The notes beneath the pieces were generated by a model, which was not told where the DNA came from, made no database searches, and saw nothing but the letters and a program-made list of their open reading frames with translations. Positions 12,402 to 23,190 of a DNA stretch of 64,000 nucleotides are shown here, piece after piece. Source of the stretch: Stemphylium vesicarium. Lineage: Eukaryota; Ascomycota; Dothideomycetes; Pleosporales; Pleosporaceae. How positions within the stretch are numbered: position 1 is the first letter of the stretch; each line of letters opens with the position of its first letter. The stretch covers positions 62,001 to 126,000 of the forward strand of contig QXCR01000084.1 in assembly GCA_004380135.1 (NCBI GenBank), read 5' to 3'. The position numbers were made by a program, and so were the translations under genes.

Positions 12402-13673
12402 AGACACCTACTTCACAAAGATGCAGGGCGCAATAACTGGCATTGGGCTGGCGTTTTCCTTTTTCCTAGGAATCATATGTTTTTGTGCTGTTTTGCGTTT
12501 ACGTTTGCTTTTTGTTTTGTTTTATTGAAAGAGATGATACCCCCCACAACAACACCACTCGCTTGCAACAGGTTTTAACTATATAGTTCGCATACATTGG
12601 CCGCACTGCGCGAGCCCGAGATAAAGATCAACAAGATCACAAACAAAATAAGAAGATTATAATAATGTATGTCGACTGTGCCATGGGTGAATGTGAAGTT
12701 ATCCCATATTTACGGAATCCACACAATAGCCTAGGTATGTGCAGAATATCTAGTTTAGTCGCTTGTCCCCTTACCATGTATACACACTCACTTCTAATTG
12801 TTTCTTCCTCATTCTTCCTCACTTCGTGCTCTGCGCTGCACATCGCTAGAAACAACACGAGTCCAGCGGTCGGTTCTTCTAGTCAGAGGGAGCAGCATGC
12901 ATATCCACTTTTCCACTCCCCTTTCTCATTTCTCGAAGCCCACCAACGATTCATGACGGTCTGTATGTACCTCGGCTGGCCCCTAATCCGTCCTCAACCC
13001 CCCCCCCCCCCCCCTTTTTTTTTCTAACAAGTCACGACATGACCAGGTCTACACAAGTTCGAATCATGACAAAAGACAAATGGTAGATCGTACAATTACA
13101 CATTTCCATCACTACACTTGCGCACCTTCCATCTAAGCTAGCTAAGCTAAACCTACGCCTCCACATTAATCGCAGAACAGAACAGAGCAGAAAAACAACA
13201 ACAACAAAGATCAAGCTATAGATGACACCTTTCTCAACCAAAAGATCATCTCCCCTCCCGTAGATCATAAAGAGGTGGCCATGGTGATAGTAGTGGCAAG
13301 TAGTAGTGATGGTGGTGGGAGTCATCGATATGCAAAAAGATGAAGAGAGAGATGAAAAGGAAAGAGAGGGGTATGTTGTATATGATATGGCGAGACCTTC
13401 ATGACAGTAGTTGTTCAAAAAGGAAAAAAAAAGAGATATAGGGAGAAAAAAAATGAACAAAAAGAACAAAACACGCGTTTATAGTCTTTCACTAGAAATG
13501 ACGCCGACACCCCCCTTCCTGAAAACGTGTCGCTGCTCAAACATTGCTTCCCTTTGCTCTTGATTGTATCGACTAGCGAGGGAATTATTAATTCATGTTA
13601 CGAATGAAAAAGAAAAAAAAGTAGGTGGGATAATCGAATGATGCGAGCGAGGGGGTTATGCCTTTGATCGTTC
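12402..13673. other. Convergent 3' region, no gene seen
   Basis: About 1.27 kb between the convergent 3' ends of the glycosyltransferase (+) and the Boi-like gene (-). It is rich in A/T tracts and low-complexity sequence, typical of two untranslated trailers. Frames reported here are low-complexity and not supported. Confidence 0.5.
12998..13023 (+). repeat. Homopolymer tract: 17 C followed by 9 T
   Basis: A run of 17 cytosines runs directly into 9 thymines. Long C homopolymers are prone to length errors in sequencing and to slippage in vivo, so the exact length should not be trusted. Confidence 0.9.
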
Positions 13674-16600
13674 TCATGTTGTGATCGCCGTGGCCGTTCC
13701 GTCGTGGGGATGATCTGGGTTCATGTCGCTACTGTCTGCGTATGCCAGTAGTGCTTTCGCGTCGTCGAGGCCCGAGATTGCGAGACCCTTCTCGTCTTCT
13801 TCGTGTATGGTGCTCTCTTGGAGACTCTCTTTCGAGTATTCGCTCTTCTTTTCGGCGTCGATTAAGCCGTTTTCGAGGTCTTCGTCCATCAGGTTCGGAG
13901 GACGTTGGCGCATGGCGCGGGCCTTTTCGAGTGAAATGGTCTTTTGCTGATATGTGGTAGTGAAGGGCAGTGCTTCGTCACGGTCGATGGTTGCTTTCAT
14001 CAAGGCTGCCATCCAGAGCCGTCCTACCGCAAGACTGTCGACTGCGAAATAATGCACAATCGGCTTGGTGAATTGAACGCCTTTTTGGAGGCCAGCACGA
14101 GGCGGTACGAGCTTGAAGATGAACATGCCCTCCATATCTCCTTCCATGCCAGGAATGCCTTTGGCACTGTCTGCGGATGCAGTCGTTTGGATAGTGGCAT
14201 TTTGAGGGGACACTGGTGAGGAGGCTGCGCCTGTTAATGATGCGTGGAGTCCAGTCATTCGCTCGTCATTTGCTGGCAGCACACGATGCGATGAGATGTC
14301 GATAAGACCCTTCTCTTCTGTGTCGTTTTCCGTGTAGTAGTAGGCCAGGCGTCGGCCGCGCAACACGAACAGGCGGGTCTTCCAAGTGGTCATGAGACTG
14401 GAAGACTTCTTTTTCATCCATCCACTGTAGTCGCAGTTCTCCATGGCTTGCTGAGGAGTGATCTGCTGACGACCTTTGAGGTAGGCGCTGGTGCCATGCT
14501 TCTTGGCTTTCTTTCGACTTTCCTTAGCTTCCTTGGAAGCAGTAGAGCCTGCAGTGAAACGTCTGTTCGCATCTGCCTTTTCAAGTTCGAAGCTCTTGGA
14601 CAGCGAAGTACCAGATGGCGTACTAGAGCCAGTCCTGGACGGTGACTGCATTGGGGAGTCCTTGTGTGGCGTGGTCACATCTGCGGCGCTAGCGCTGGCT
14701 CTCTCTCCGCCAGTAATGGCGTCTGATATAGCTCGGAGGCCCCTGGACTGCGATCCCTTCCTGCTGCTAAAGAAAGATCGTGTATGCGAGGGGGCGGCGG
14801 GGGATGGTGATGCACGGCCCGTACTTGATGTTTCGCTACCGGGAATGGCAGGGGAGTTCGCGATAGCATCGATACTATGCGAGTCGTAAGCGAGCTTGGT
14901 AACGGTTGGATTCGAGTCCGTTTGCGGCTTGAGGGGCCGCACAAAGTCGAATGCACTAGAGCTGCGTTCGCCCTTGGTATGGGTACCGTAGTACTGCTTT
15001 GCGGCGGCAGAGACGGGGCTTGCTGGCCTCAGAGCTGAGTCTGCACTGCCAATCCTGCTGTGGCGTCGACCGTAGGACATGCGTCGTCCAGCCTCTGTAC
15101 TGTAACTGGCATTTCGAGAGTGGCTCGGGCTTTCTTTCTTGCGCAATACGTTCCTGTTCTTGCGATTATCCACCTCTCCACCGGAAAAATAGCCCCTGTC
15201 AATCTCTGCAGGCGCTGTGAGGCCAGGCTCTGCAGCGTCAAAGGAAGTTCCGTTGGTGCTTGAAGTGTGGACGTGATGCGAGGACACGGGTCGCTTGAGC
15301 TCTTGGGTGAGCCTTGCCGTAGAGCCCATGGTCCAATTGCGGTCGAATGAGGGCGTTTTCCTGTGCGACGCATTTGATGCAGAGGTGGGCGACTTCATCA
15401 AGCTGGGCGTGCTTGGTGTCGGTGGACCCTGGTTGTAGTCGATGGAGGAGTGCCGTCTGTTGTGGTTCATGCTTCGGATTGATGCAGCGGAGGGACGAAC
15501 GGGCGAGCCAAGTGAGGGAGATGCAGGCGTGTGCTGAATGAGTGGTGAAGTTGCTTCGATGCCGGATGAGCGTCCCGCAGACGAGGCTGCTCGCGGAATG
15601 TGCTGGCGGGTGGTGCTGGTGCTGCCACGCGAGCCCACGCTTTCTCTCAGAGTGGGTATACGGGGAAGGACAGCTCCTGTTGACGCAGCGCGGTTCCTTC
15701 CACCGTCGATTGGGAACTCATCGTGGCCTTCCAAGGTCGGCAGGGACAATGTGGCTTTGGAGGCTTCCTTTGCGTTCTTGACCTCGGATTGCAGCGCATT
15801 GATCTTCATCCAGGTGCGCAGTCGCGGACCCATGGGCCCCAGATTGAACTCTTGCATGAAGATGAAGTTGCGGTCCACACCCAGCAGAGCCTCGCCGTCA
15901 ATGTCTTGGTCTCTGAAGACATCGCAATGCTTCTTCTCCACACCCACGTCTTCCAGGTATTCTGCTACACGGGCGGGCGACCACGTCTTGACCTCTTCCT
16001 CGGTGTGCCAATTCTGCTCCTCCTCGTCGGTTTCCTGGCCATTGATGTAGGACAGTCGGTGGTGGCTGCTGTATTCACTCTCCGAGTCGTTGCCGCGCAG
16101 TTCTTTGGGCGCGGCGCTGTGTCTCGGCGTGTTCATGCCGGTAATGTGCTCGTCAATCACGCTCAGCGTCTCGTGCATGACTGGGCTTCCTATCGTCTCG
16201 TCTTCGGGCGGCACTTCTCCGCTCAATGTCATGCTAATGCTCCGAGGGCCGCTTTGTACTGACGTCCTTCGCGCAACATCTGGTCCCTGCGCGATATTCA
16301 GTGGCTCGGTGGGGGCAGATTTCAGGGGCGGAGGGGCATTGGAGGACGAGGGCGGTGGTTGGCCGGCCGGGGGCTCTGAGATTGCCATGCCGGGGGGACC
16401 AGAAACCTGGTCGGACGGCACAGACAACTGCGAGGGGTTGCGCGAGAGCATGGTGGGGATGGGCGTGGGTTTAGGGGCGGGTCGCGTGTAGACTGTTGTT
16501 GCATTAGATATACTTGGATATACTTTGGGCACATGTCACACAAAAGGAAGCATAAGAGGGCCTGATCATCCGGACAGGAGAATGTGCACAATTATGCCGC

Positions 16601-16946
16601 CGTCCATCTGAGCGAGGAGATCAGAGATGACGCACCTTCCGGGAACAGGCCGTTTTCACCCGTCTCGGTGTTCTTGCCCAAGAACCAGCCGTCGCCAAAG
16701 TCGTCGTCGCGCTCAATCAGCTCGATGCGGTCGCCGCGCCTGAGGCTCAGCTCGTCGGGGCTTCGGGCGATGAACTCGTCTGCGAGGGCTCATGTCAACA
16801 ACAAGGCCCAAAGTTTTTGTACGCAAGACACTATACTACGGCAGCGCAATCTTCAGCACACTAGAAGAGGGGAGAGGGGGGGACTTACGCACTACCACGA
16901 GGGTATCGCCAGGCCGGCAGCCCTCGGTGTGGGAGCGTTGCGCCAT
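13674..16946 (-). CDS. Boi1/Boi2-like polarity protein: SH3, SAM and PH domains
   Basis: Three exons: 16946-16889, 16779-16636, 16492-13674 (introns 109 and 143 bp), 1006 residues. The first two exons encode the SH3 domain (RPGDTLVVVHEFIARSPDEL ... GDGWFLGKNTETGENGLFPE), and the join gives LFPE-VYTRP, the usual end of an SH3 domain. About residues 235-300 are a SAM domain (VKTWSPARVAEYLEDVGVEK, LLGVDRNFIFMQEFNLGPMG). A long serine/proline-rich region follows, then a PH domain at about 750-910 (YSGWMKKKSSSLMTTWKTRL, ending in RLWMAALMKATID). This SH3-SAM-PH order is that of yeast Boi1/Boi2, which link Cdc42, formins and exocyst at growth sites; PH binds phosphoinositides. In a filamentous fungus the expected place is the hyphal tip (inference). 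A proline run after the SAM-proximal part may bind partner SH3 domains. Without the two small exons the SH3 domain would be missed. Confidence 0.92.
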
Positions 16947-17915
16947 GGTCGCAGCTGCTCTCTGAGCGTGGTTCGGGAGGGGCGTCGTTGCAGTGCAGAA
17001 GGCACGATGGGTGGTGGCATCCAGCGGCGGCAGTCACCAGTTAGTCGAGCTGCTTCATCGGGGCATGCTGTCCCATTTGCGTTTGCGCTTGGTGGCGGGG
17101 GCAGTCGGGCAGTAGGGCAGTCGAGCAGTCGAGCAGTAGTGGCAGCTCCCGAGGGCGCCGTTGCTTGAGACGGTAGCGGGCGGTGGCAGCGATGGTAGCG
17201 ATGGCAGAGGTGAAAGTGTATTGCTCGCCTGCCGTCGTTGGTGCGGGTGCCCGGCGTCGTGGCTCCCCGATTTAGGTGCTGGTGGGCGGGCGAGCTAGCC
17301 TTCCAAGGATATGGGCAACCAAGGATCATCACTATCAATAACATGTATCAATGCAGCCGGCCAAGCGTCCATGTCACGTTGGTAAATTGCACCCGGTTCC
17401 ACACACTGTCCACAGCTGTCCCACCAGGGCGCCATTTATCTCGTAGCCGCGCTTGGGTGGGGGAGGGGGGGTTCCACGTCCAGTTCTTACGACGAGACGA
17501 TCCATATTCAGCGACAAGCGACCATAGTGGGTGGCAGTCCAGACGAGCGCCGCCATGTCACGCCTTTCCAAGCTTCCCGCCGCCCGTGTCAGCACTTGTC
17601 CGTGCGCGGCGGGCCTGCAGCTGGAAGAGGCATTCTATTCTAGCTCCCGCATTCACATGCCCGCCGCTCATCATCACCATCGTCGCTTCCCTGTCTAGTA
17701 TCTCGTCAGCCACCAAGACGAAGTCGCGACACCCATTTTCTCGCACCTTCAACCGGCCAGCCGCCCTGCCATGCACTAGAACCGCGCTCCGCTAGGTTCG
17801 CGCGACATGTACCCACCCAACCCCTCTGCATCCACACCACCACGGCGCAAACCACGTACACACAGAAGACTGTTGATATCCAATATTGCGAGTCCCCCGC
17901 TCGTGACGCCGCGCC
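16947..17915. promoter_or_regulatory. Divergent promoter region between the Boi-like and SP-RING genes
   Basis: About 970 bp separates the two divergent start codons. It is relatively GC-rich with several short GGC/CAGC repeats (17095-17140) and pyrimidine-rich stretches, but I find no clear TATA box. Frames reported inside are low-complexity shadows. Co-regulation of the two genes is possible but not shown. Confidence 0.4.
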
Positions 17916-20900
17916 ATGGTGCCTAGGACTCGCCCGCCGCCTGATGATGCGACGGCGCAAACACTCAACTATGCTTTGGGCAATCTCGGGGGGAGGCAGA
18001 AGAGTTGGATGGTCGTGCCTACGAACGCGCCCATATCGCCTCCCGTAGTCCCCGCCGACCTTGCAACGAACCCGCTGCCATTCACTGTACGCGGTCGTGG
18101 AAGGCCTCGGAAATACCCTGCCCAACCTCTGCCACCATCCACCTCCAGCACTGCATATACTCTTGACCCTGGACCGGTCTCGCGAAAGCGCCCTCACTCG
18201 CCCGCGACAGACGCCACCGCGGAGCCACTTGCTAGACGTCAGTCAGGCTTCCTGCCTTTATCCAACTCTACATCCCCTCAGTTGCCCAACACCGTGACCT
18301 ACGTACCTTCGCCTGCTGCTGTGCTTCCTTCCCCGACAACCAGTGAGGAAGCGACAAACAATGCGACGGGATTCAGAACAGGCGCTTTCAACCATGCACA
18401 AGCAGGCTATGCGCCCGAATCATCTCTGGGCGCGCCATATCCATCGACAGATGGTCAGCCACAACACGAGGTACTCCGCGATCGCCGGAGGGATTCTGAG
18501 CAGGGCCGACCGGGAGCCCCGGCAACCGCTATGAGCGCGCCTTCCCCTCCGATCGCAAGATTCGCTCACCCGGACTTCCCACGCCACCCATCAAGAGACC
18601 ATTCGCACGTCAACAGTCCTATCCTGGGGCATATGCAGAGTCGTAGTCCTTCTTTTGGGAATCAAGCAAACAGCCAGATGCAGTCACCACACCTGCCTCA
18701 GCTCTCCCAATTTCACAACCACAGCCTACTCTCCGGCCGAACACCGCCGCAACAAGCACTCTTCAATCCTCCGCGTCCGTTGTCGACGGGGACCACCGCA
18801 TCACAACTACCGCCATGGTATACAGTGCAAGAGTGTCTGAACAGACTAGATGGCTTCCAGGCATTCAACTCCGTTTCGCCCGATCATCCTCGAGATGGAC
18901 GCCGACTAGCTGTGCTACGGGATGCGACCCAAGATCAAGATTGGTCCTATCTCACTATGCACCAGTACTACTGTATGATTACCAACTTTCCTGATGCATT
19001 ACCCGCCGACCTGAAAAAGGCTCCTAATTTGCATCATGCCTTGAGCGTATTGCGCGACGTTCTCGATATCAACGAGACCCTGTCTCCTGCCGTCGTTGCA
19101 TTCTTCGCAAATTACCCTTTCCCCCTGCAGAACATCAGCCAGAAATGGCCGTTTACTTTCAATCAGCACTTATACTTGTTCAATATGTTTGTAGCTCGGT
19201 CTAAAAACTATGAACACTTTAAACAGACTTGCGAAAGTCGCCGGTGCCCACCGCTTGCCCAAGAGCTTTCCACCATTCTCAGCATTTCTTCAGCCACTTT
19301 TCAAAAACTTGTCTTTACTGCTTTTCTGCGCTGCATCTGGCGCGAAGTTCCACGGAACGCGCTGCAAGTGCGCTATGAGGCCCAAGCGGTTGCCATCTTC
19401 CAGGAGAATCAACTTGACTATTTCCGTCGCCTAGTTCAACAGGACTCTGCGCAATCTCAACAGGAGCAACACATTGAGTCCCAAAATTGTAGCTCGAAGC
19501 TCACAGGGCTTGTCGAAGGATTAGAAGCAGTACTTCGAGAGCAAGGTTTCCCATTGGTCGACCGATCCACCCAAATCTCGGCGCAACAGCAACAACACTC
19601 TCAGCAACCCGTTAGACATCCTCAGGTGCAGTATCAACAAAGACCACGACATGCGCAGCAGCAGCCGCACCCTCCGGTTCGACGTCCTCAAATACAGCAT
19701 CAACGACAACAATCAGTCGAACACCCTCAGTTGCAGCACCAGCAAAGATCTAGTAACTCTATCCCGAGAAGCAATACTGAGATGCAGGGTAATGTGAACA
19801 GCAGACCTGTTGATCCGCACTCCGCGCAAGCTGCGATCCAGCAATCTCGTGGACGGGGGTTTGTACCGCCTGTGCAAGGTCCCCGAAGTCTGCCACCTCG
19901 ACCTGCGCCGACTCAACAGCAGCAAATACCAAATCCTTTATTTCCTCAATCTGGATATACACAGCCATTTCAGCGTACAGCCAATCCTTCAAGGTTCGGT
20001 CTACATCAAGCCCATCTACGAAGCCCGATCCTCTGCGCAAAAACCAAATCATCGCCTCTTTACGCCTTCCATCAAGGATACATTAAGCGCCCCGCCCGAC
20101 TGACGGAAATCGGCCGTTCAATCGAACAATGGGCCTTCAACCTCTCATCTGATGAAATCAAGATGATTCCTCGGACTGTTCACAACGTCATGGGTGCACC
20201 CGGAACGAGAGACGTCAACGAACAAAGCAAGATTGTTCGCCTACGTTGTGTCAAATGGAAGCAAGGAGAGAAAGACCCAGAAGAGAATACATGGGCAGTC
20301 ACAGACACGTCCTGGATACCATTCTCTTACTTTAGCTTAAACGGCACACCGCTTCAAGCCCGCAAAAAGCTACACCACGGCAAGGATTTGCCGATCGACA
20401 TCACTGACCTTCTCAAGGAGGGTGAGAATTTGCTGGAAGTAACGGTCATGGCGCGATCAGGCGACACGTCCCATCTCAACTACCTTATTGCTGTCGAATC
20501 AGTCTGTGTCCTTTCGCATGAGTCCATCAAGAACTACTGTATGAACGAAAATCGCGTCTCAGCCGAAGAGGTCCTGCAAAGCATCAAGAATAAGCTATCC
20601 GGTTCCGTCGACGACGGTGACGATGAAGAATTCAGCGTCGTACAAAGCAGCATCACAATGGGCCTGCGCGACCCCTTTAGCCAAGCAAAAATGTGCGACA
20701 TACCCGTCCGCAGTAAAGCGTGTACGCACTACGATTGCTTCGACCTAGAAATCTTTCTCGGGTCGCGAGCGCGCAAAGGCGATGCTTCGGTCGCCGACCA
20801 GTGGAAATGTCCCATTTGCGCCTCAGACGCTCGACCACATATGCTCATATACGACGGTTTCAACGCGGACGTGAAGAAGCAGCTCGAGGCGCAGGGTCTA

Positions 20901-21146
20901 GCAGACACCCGTCACATCATCTTTTCTCAGGACGGATCTTGGAAACTGAAAGCTGAGGTGCGAGAAGGTGTCTCGGATGACCCTCCGTCGCCTGTCCCAA
21001 AACGCGCATCGCTTCCCCGTTCGTCGATTCCGCCTGCATCAGTTCCGCCTGCTCGTTCCTCGGCCCCTCGTGCGTCGGCTCCCCGTAATTCGGCGTCGGG
21101 CTCCTCGATACCCGCTGATGTCGAAATCATCGATCTCAGCGACTGA
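17916..21146 (+). CDS. SP-RING (MIZ) zinc-finger protein, ZMIZ/PIAS-like SUMO E3 ligase candidate
   Basis: Intronless frame of 1076 residues starting in a good context (GCCATGG). Residues about 59-68 (RGRGRPRKYP) form an AT-hook. Residues about 557-612 are glutamine/histidine-rich. At about 915-975 lies the SP-RING: KMCDIPVRSKACTHYDCFDL followed by WKCPICASDA, with the conserved Cys/His ligands and the WxCPxC end. Before it, a beta-rich region (PIDITDLLKEGENLLEVTVM) matches the domain that precedes the RING in ZMIZ1/Tonalli proteins (family knowledge). The very last residues VEIIDLSD form a textbook SUMO-interacting motif, hydrophobic core followed by acid. RING, SIM and AT-hook together suggest a nuclear, DNA-bound SUMO ligase or transcription co-regulator; activity is inferred. 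Serine/proline repeats (APRASAPRNSAS) lie just before the SIM. Confidence 0.9.
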   Translation: MVPRTRPPPDDATAQTLNYALGNLGGRQKSWMVVPTNAPISPPVVPADLATNPLPFTVRGRGRPRKYPAQPLPPSTSSTAYTLDPGPVSRKRPHSPATDATAEPLARRQSGFLPLSNSTSPQLPNTVTYVPSPAAVLPSPTTSEEATNNATGFRTGAFNHAQAGYAPESSLGAPYPSTDGQPQHEVLRDRRRDSEQGRPGAPATAMSAPSPPIARFAHPDFPRHPSRDHSHVNSPILGHMQSRSPSFGNQANSQMQSPHLPQLSQFHNHSLLSGRTPPQQALFNPPRPLSTGTTASQLPPWYTVQECLNRLDGFQAFNSVSPDHPRDGRRLAVLRDATQDQDWSYLTMHQYYCMITNFPDALPADLKKAPNLHHALSVLRDVLDINETLSPAVVAFFANYPFPLQNISQKWPFTFNQHLYLFNMFVARSKNYEHFKQTCESRRCPPLAQELSTILSISSATFQKLVFTAFLRCIWREVPRNALQVRYEAQAVAIFQENQLDYFRRLVQQDSAQSQQEQHIESQNCSSKLTGLVEGLEAVLREQGFPLVDRSTQISAQQQQHSQQPVRHPQVQYQQRPRHAQQQPHPPVRRPQIQHQRQQSVEHPQLQHQQRSSNSIPRSNTEMQGNVNSRPVDPHSAQAAIQQSRGRGFVPPVQGPRSLPPRPAPTQQQQIPNPLFPQSGYTQPFQRTANPSRFGLHQAHLRSPILCAKTKSSPLYAFHQGYIKRPARLTEIGRSIEQWAFNLSSDEIKMIPRTVHNVMGAPGTRDVNEQSKIVRLRCVKWKQGEKDPEENTWAVTDTSWIPFSYFSLNGTPLQARKKLHHGKDLPIDITDLLKEGENLLEVTVMARSGDTSHLNYLIAVESVCVLSHESIKNYCMNENRVSAEEVLQSIKNKLSGSVDDGDDEEFSVVQSSITMGLRDPFSQAKMCDIPVRSKACTHYDCFDLEIFLGSRARKGDASVADQWKCPICASDARPHMLIYDGFNADVKKQLEAQGLADTRHIIFSQDGSWKLKAEVREGVSDDPPSPVPKRASLPRSSIPPASVPPARSSAPRASAPRNSASGSSIPADVEIIDLSD

Positions 21147-21798
21147 AGCGTTGGTTGTGTACGAAAAGTCACATTTTTTTCCATCTGTTTTAATGCATCT
21201 ACACCAGCGATTTTATTCATCAAAAGGAGTTTACTAGCGGAGTTCGTGGCGGTTATACCCCTTTCCTGGTTTTTTGTTCCTCATCTTCTGTCTTTTTCAC
21301 TTTTCAGGGCCATTTCCGGTCTATGGTGTATATCTTGGAGATACCTGGTGGCTCTTTTAGTCCACCTTGACCATTTTCTCAAGAGTCACGGTGATGAAAA
21401 AGCGCGCGTGTAAGAATATCAAGCTCATACAACCATGTTCTTCCCTTGCTTCTTTCATCTTGAGCAATGTGATCATGCATTGAGCGAAAGCATGTCTATG
21501 ATTATTCATTAATGTATATATATACTGTGAACTTTTCCCATGTCTATCCCATACCCTCTATTGTTTCATATCATAATATCCTATCGCTGCCAGCCCGCCG
21601 CGCAGGAAGAGTTCTAGGCCGTTAAAAACCCCCATGATGCCATTGTCATGGCCATGCCTCCGCGACCTTTCGTCCCGGGACGGGGAGGCGAGGGGGAGGG
21701 CGTGAGTGATGCCGAACGCAAACGCGCTCTAGACGCTTCAAAAGCCCACTAAAAAGCGTGCGTAATCTGTTTTCTCTTCTCATCTTTCCTCTCTTCAT
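21147..21798. other. Convergent 3' region, no gene seen
   Basis: About 650 bp between the 3' ends of the SP-RING gene (+) and the SprT-like gene (-). It has T-rich runs and no supported frame. Confidence 0.5.
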
Positions 21799-23190
21799 TC
21801 AGCCGCCCACCCTTTCAACCTTGTTCCCCACTCTGCTCTCACCACTAACCTTCCTGACACTCATATCGCCACTAAAACTCCTCTTCCCTCTCTCATCACA
21901 ACAACTAACCCTCACAGTCTTCTCCCCATTGAAATTTCTTTTTCCGCCCTTCTCACCACCACCACCAACGCCCAGCACGCTCACAACCGCCCCATTCATC
22001 CCATAAGCCTCAAGATCATGACAACTAGGCAGCCGCCTACTAACCTCAACTTCGCGCAACAAACTCGGTCCACGGCCCATATCCACCTCACCACCCAACA
22101 CGACACACGCAACCTCCTCCAGCTTCCTGGCGAGCAGCTGCCACGCACGACCATGGCCCGTGGCGCCATCACACGCCTCATGCATGCAGCACGAGCGGCA
22201 CGAATACGCCTTGAGAAACGCATGGCACATTTCATGCACAACCGTCCCAAGTCGGTTGCGCAAGCGCAGCATATCCGGGTGGTGACTCGGCGAGCCATTG
22301 CCGCGGTACAGCGTAGGGTGAATAAGAATCTGAGTGCCGATCAAAGGGTTAAAGAGGGATTTGCCAAAGCAATCGCGCTGCTGCTCGGCGAGGTACGAGA
22401 AGCCCGTTGTCAAGAGTGCGTTGTGTGTTGGCACGCACGACGAGAAGAAGACGCGGTTGAGGTGCGTGAAGAGCGTGGTTAGCTGCGCGATGGAGAGGGT
22501 GCGTCGCATGTCTAGGCCGGTTATCTGCGGGTGCCAGGCCTCCAGGAGGGACCGCAGCTGCTGGACGGCTGGCGTGGTGCGCGCCGATGGGTGCAGGTAG
22601 GTTGCGTCGAGCCACGCCATGTGGTGTCGTACCAATGTCATGGCTTCGTAGTCGCCGCGGAATCGTCGGTTGAGGCGTGGACCCAGACCAATGTTCTTCG
22701 GCTGGTTCTGATATGAGAACTCTTTAGAGCGCCGCGTACTGCTGCTGCTGTTTCGCCTGTCTTCGATTATCCCGTGCGATTTTGTAGTGCTGATCTTGTA
22801 CAGTTTGGGTGCGCACTCGTCACAGTCGCAGGGTACATCGGCTTCCTGGACGTCTCTTCTCAGCTCGTCGAGGTTTCGTGGGGCGTCGTTAGGTTCGGGC
22901 TTGCTGCTTCGTGGTGTTCGTCTCAGGATGCGGTCTTCGACAAAGGACAGCTTCGGGTCGATTGAAATTAGTGGCTCGAGAAACGGGAGCAGGTTGTGCC
23001 ATCGTGAGGGGCCGTGGCATATCTTCCCTTGTTCATGATCTCGTATTTGGTCTTCGGTGGTTTTCTTGGGCGTTCTTGGGTTGCCTAGGATGAGTTTCGC
23101 AATTCGCCGAATCGGATGGAGACGTCTTCTCTTTTTGCTCTTCACCGTAGGATCAGTAGCCAAGGTGGCTTCGACCGGAGTATTCCCCAT
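21799..23190 (-). CDS. SprT-like zinc metalloprotease-fold protein
   Basis: Intronless frame of 463 residues. Around residue 318 it has HEMCHAFLKAYSCRSC, the HExxH zinc-protease motif, followed after a short loop by GHGRAW, whose histidine is the usual third zinc ligand of SprT-like domains. The preceding LNRVFFSSCVPTHNALLTTG region fits the start of the domain. The first 150 residues are basic (KSKKRRRLHPIRR) and unlike known domains; two cysteine pairs (CDCDEC) lie near residue 120. SprT/Spartan relatives cleave DNA-crosslinked proteins in higher organisms, but fungal members of this lineage are mostly uncharacterised, so a substrate is not proposed. The low-complexity tail may be dispensable. 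A second, disrupted member of the family lies at 30888-31756. Confidence 0.8.
   Translation of the reverse strand: MGNTPVEATLATDPTVKSKKRRRLHPIRRIAKLILGNPRTPKKTTEDQIRDHEQGKICHGPSRWHNLLPFLEPLISIDPKLSFVEDRILRRTPRSSKPEPNDAPRNLDELRRDVQEADVPCDCDECAPKLYKISTTKSHGIIEDRRNSSSSTRRSKEFSYQNQPKNIGLGPRLNRRFRGDYEAMTLVRHHMAWLDATYLHPSARTTPAVQQLRSLLEAWHPQITGLDMRRTLSIAQLTTLFTHLNRVFFSSCVPTHNALLTTGFSYLAEQQRDCFGKSLFNPLIGTQILIHPTLYRGNGSPSHHPDMLRLRNRLGTVVHEMCHAFLKAYSCRSCCMHEACDGATGHGRAWQLLARKLEEVACVVLGGEVDMGRGPSLLREVEVSRRLPSCHDLEAYGMNGAVVSVLGVGGGGEKGGKRNFNGEKTVRVSCCDERGKRSFSGDMSVRKVSGESRVGNKVERVGG

Noticed and set aside
13050..13070. GTTCGAATC resembling a tRNA T-loop
   Set aside because: No acceptor stem, anticodon arm or D-arm can be folded around it; no tRNA gene was found anywhere in the window by eye.
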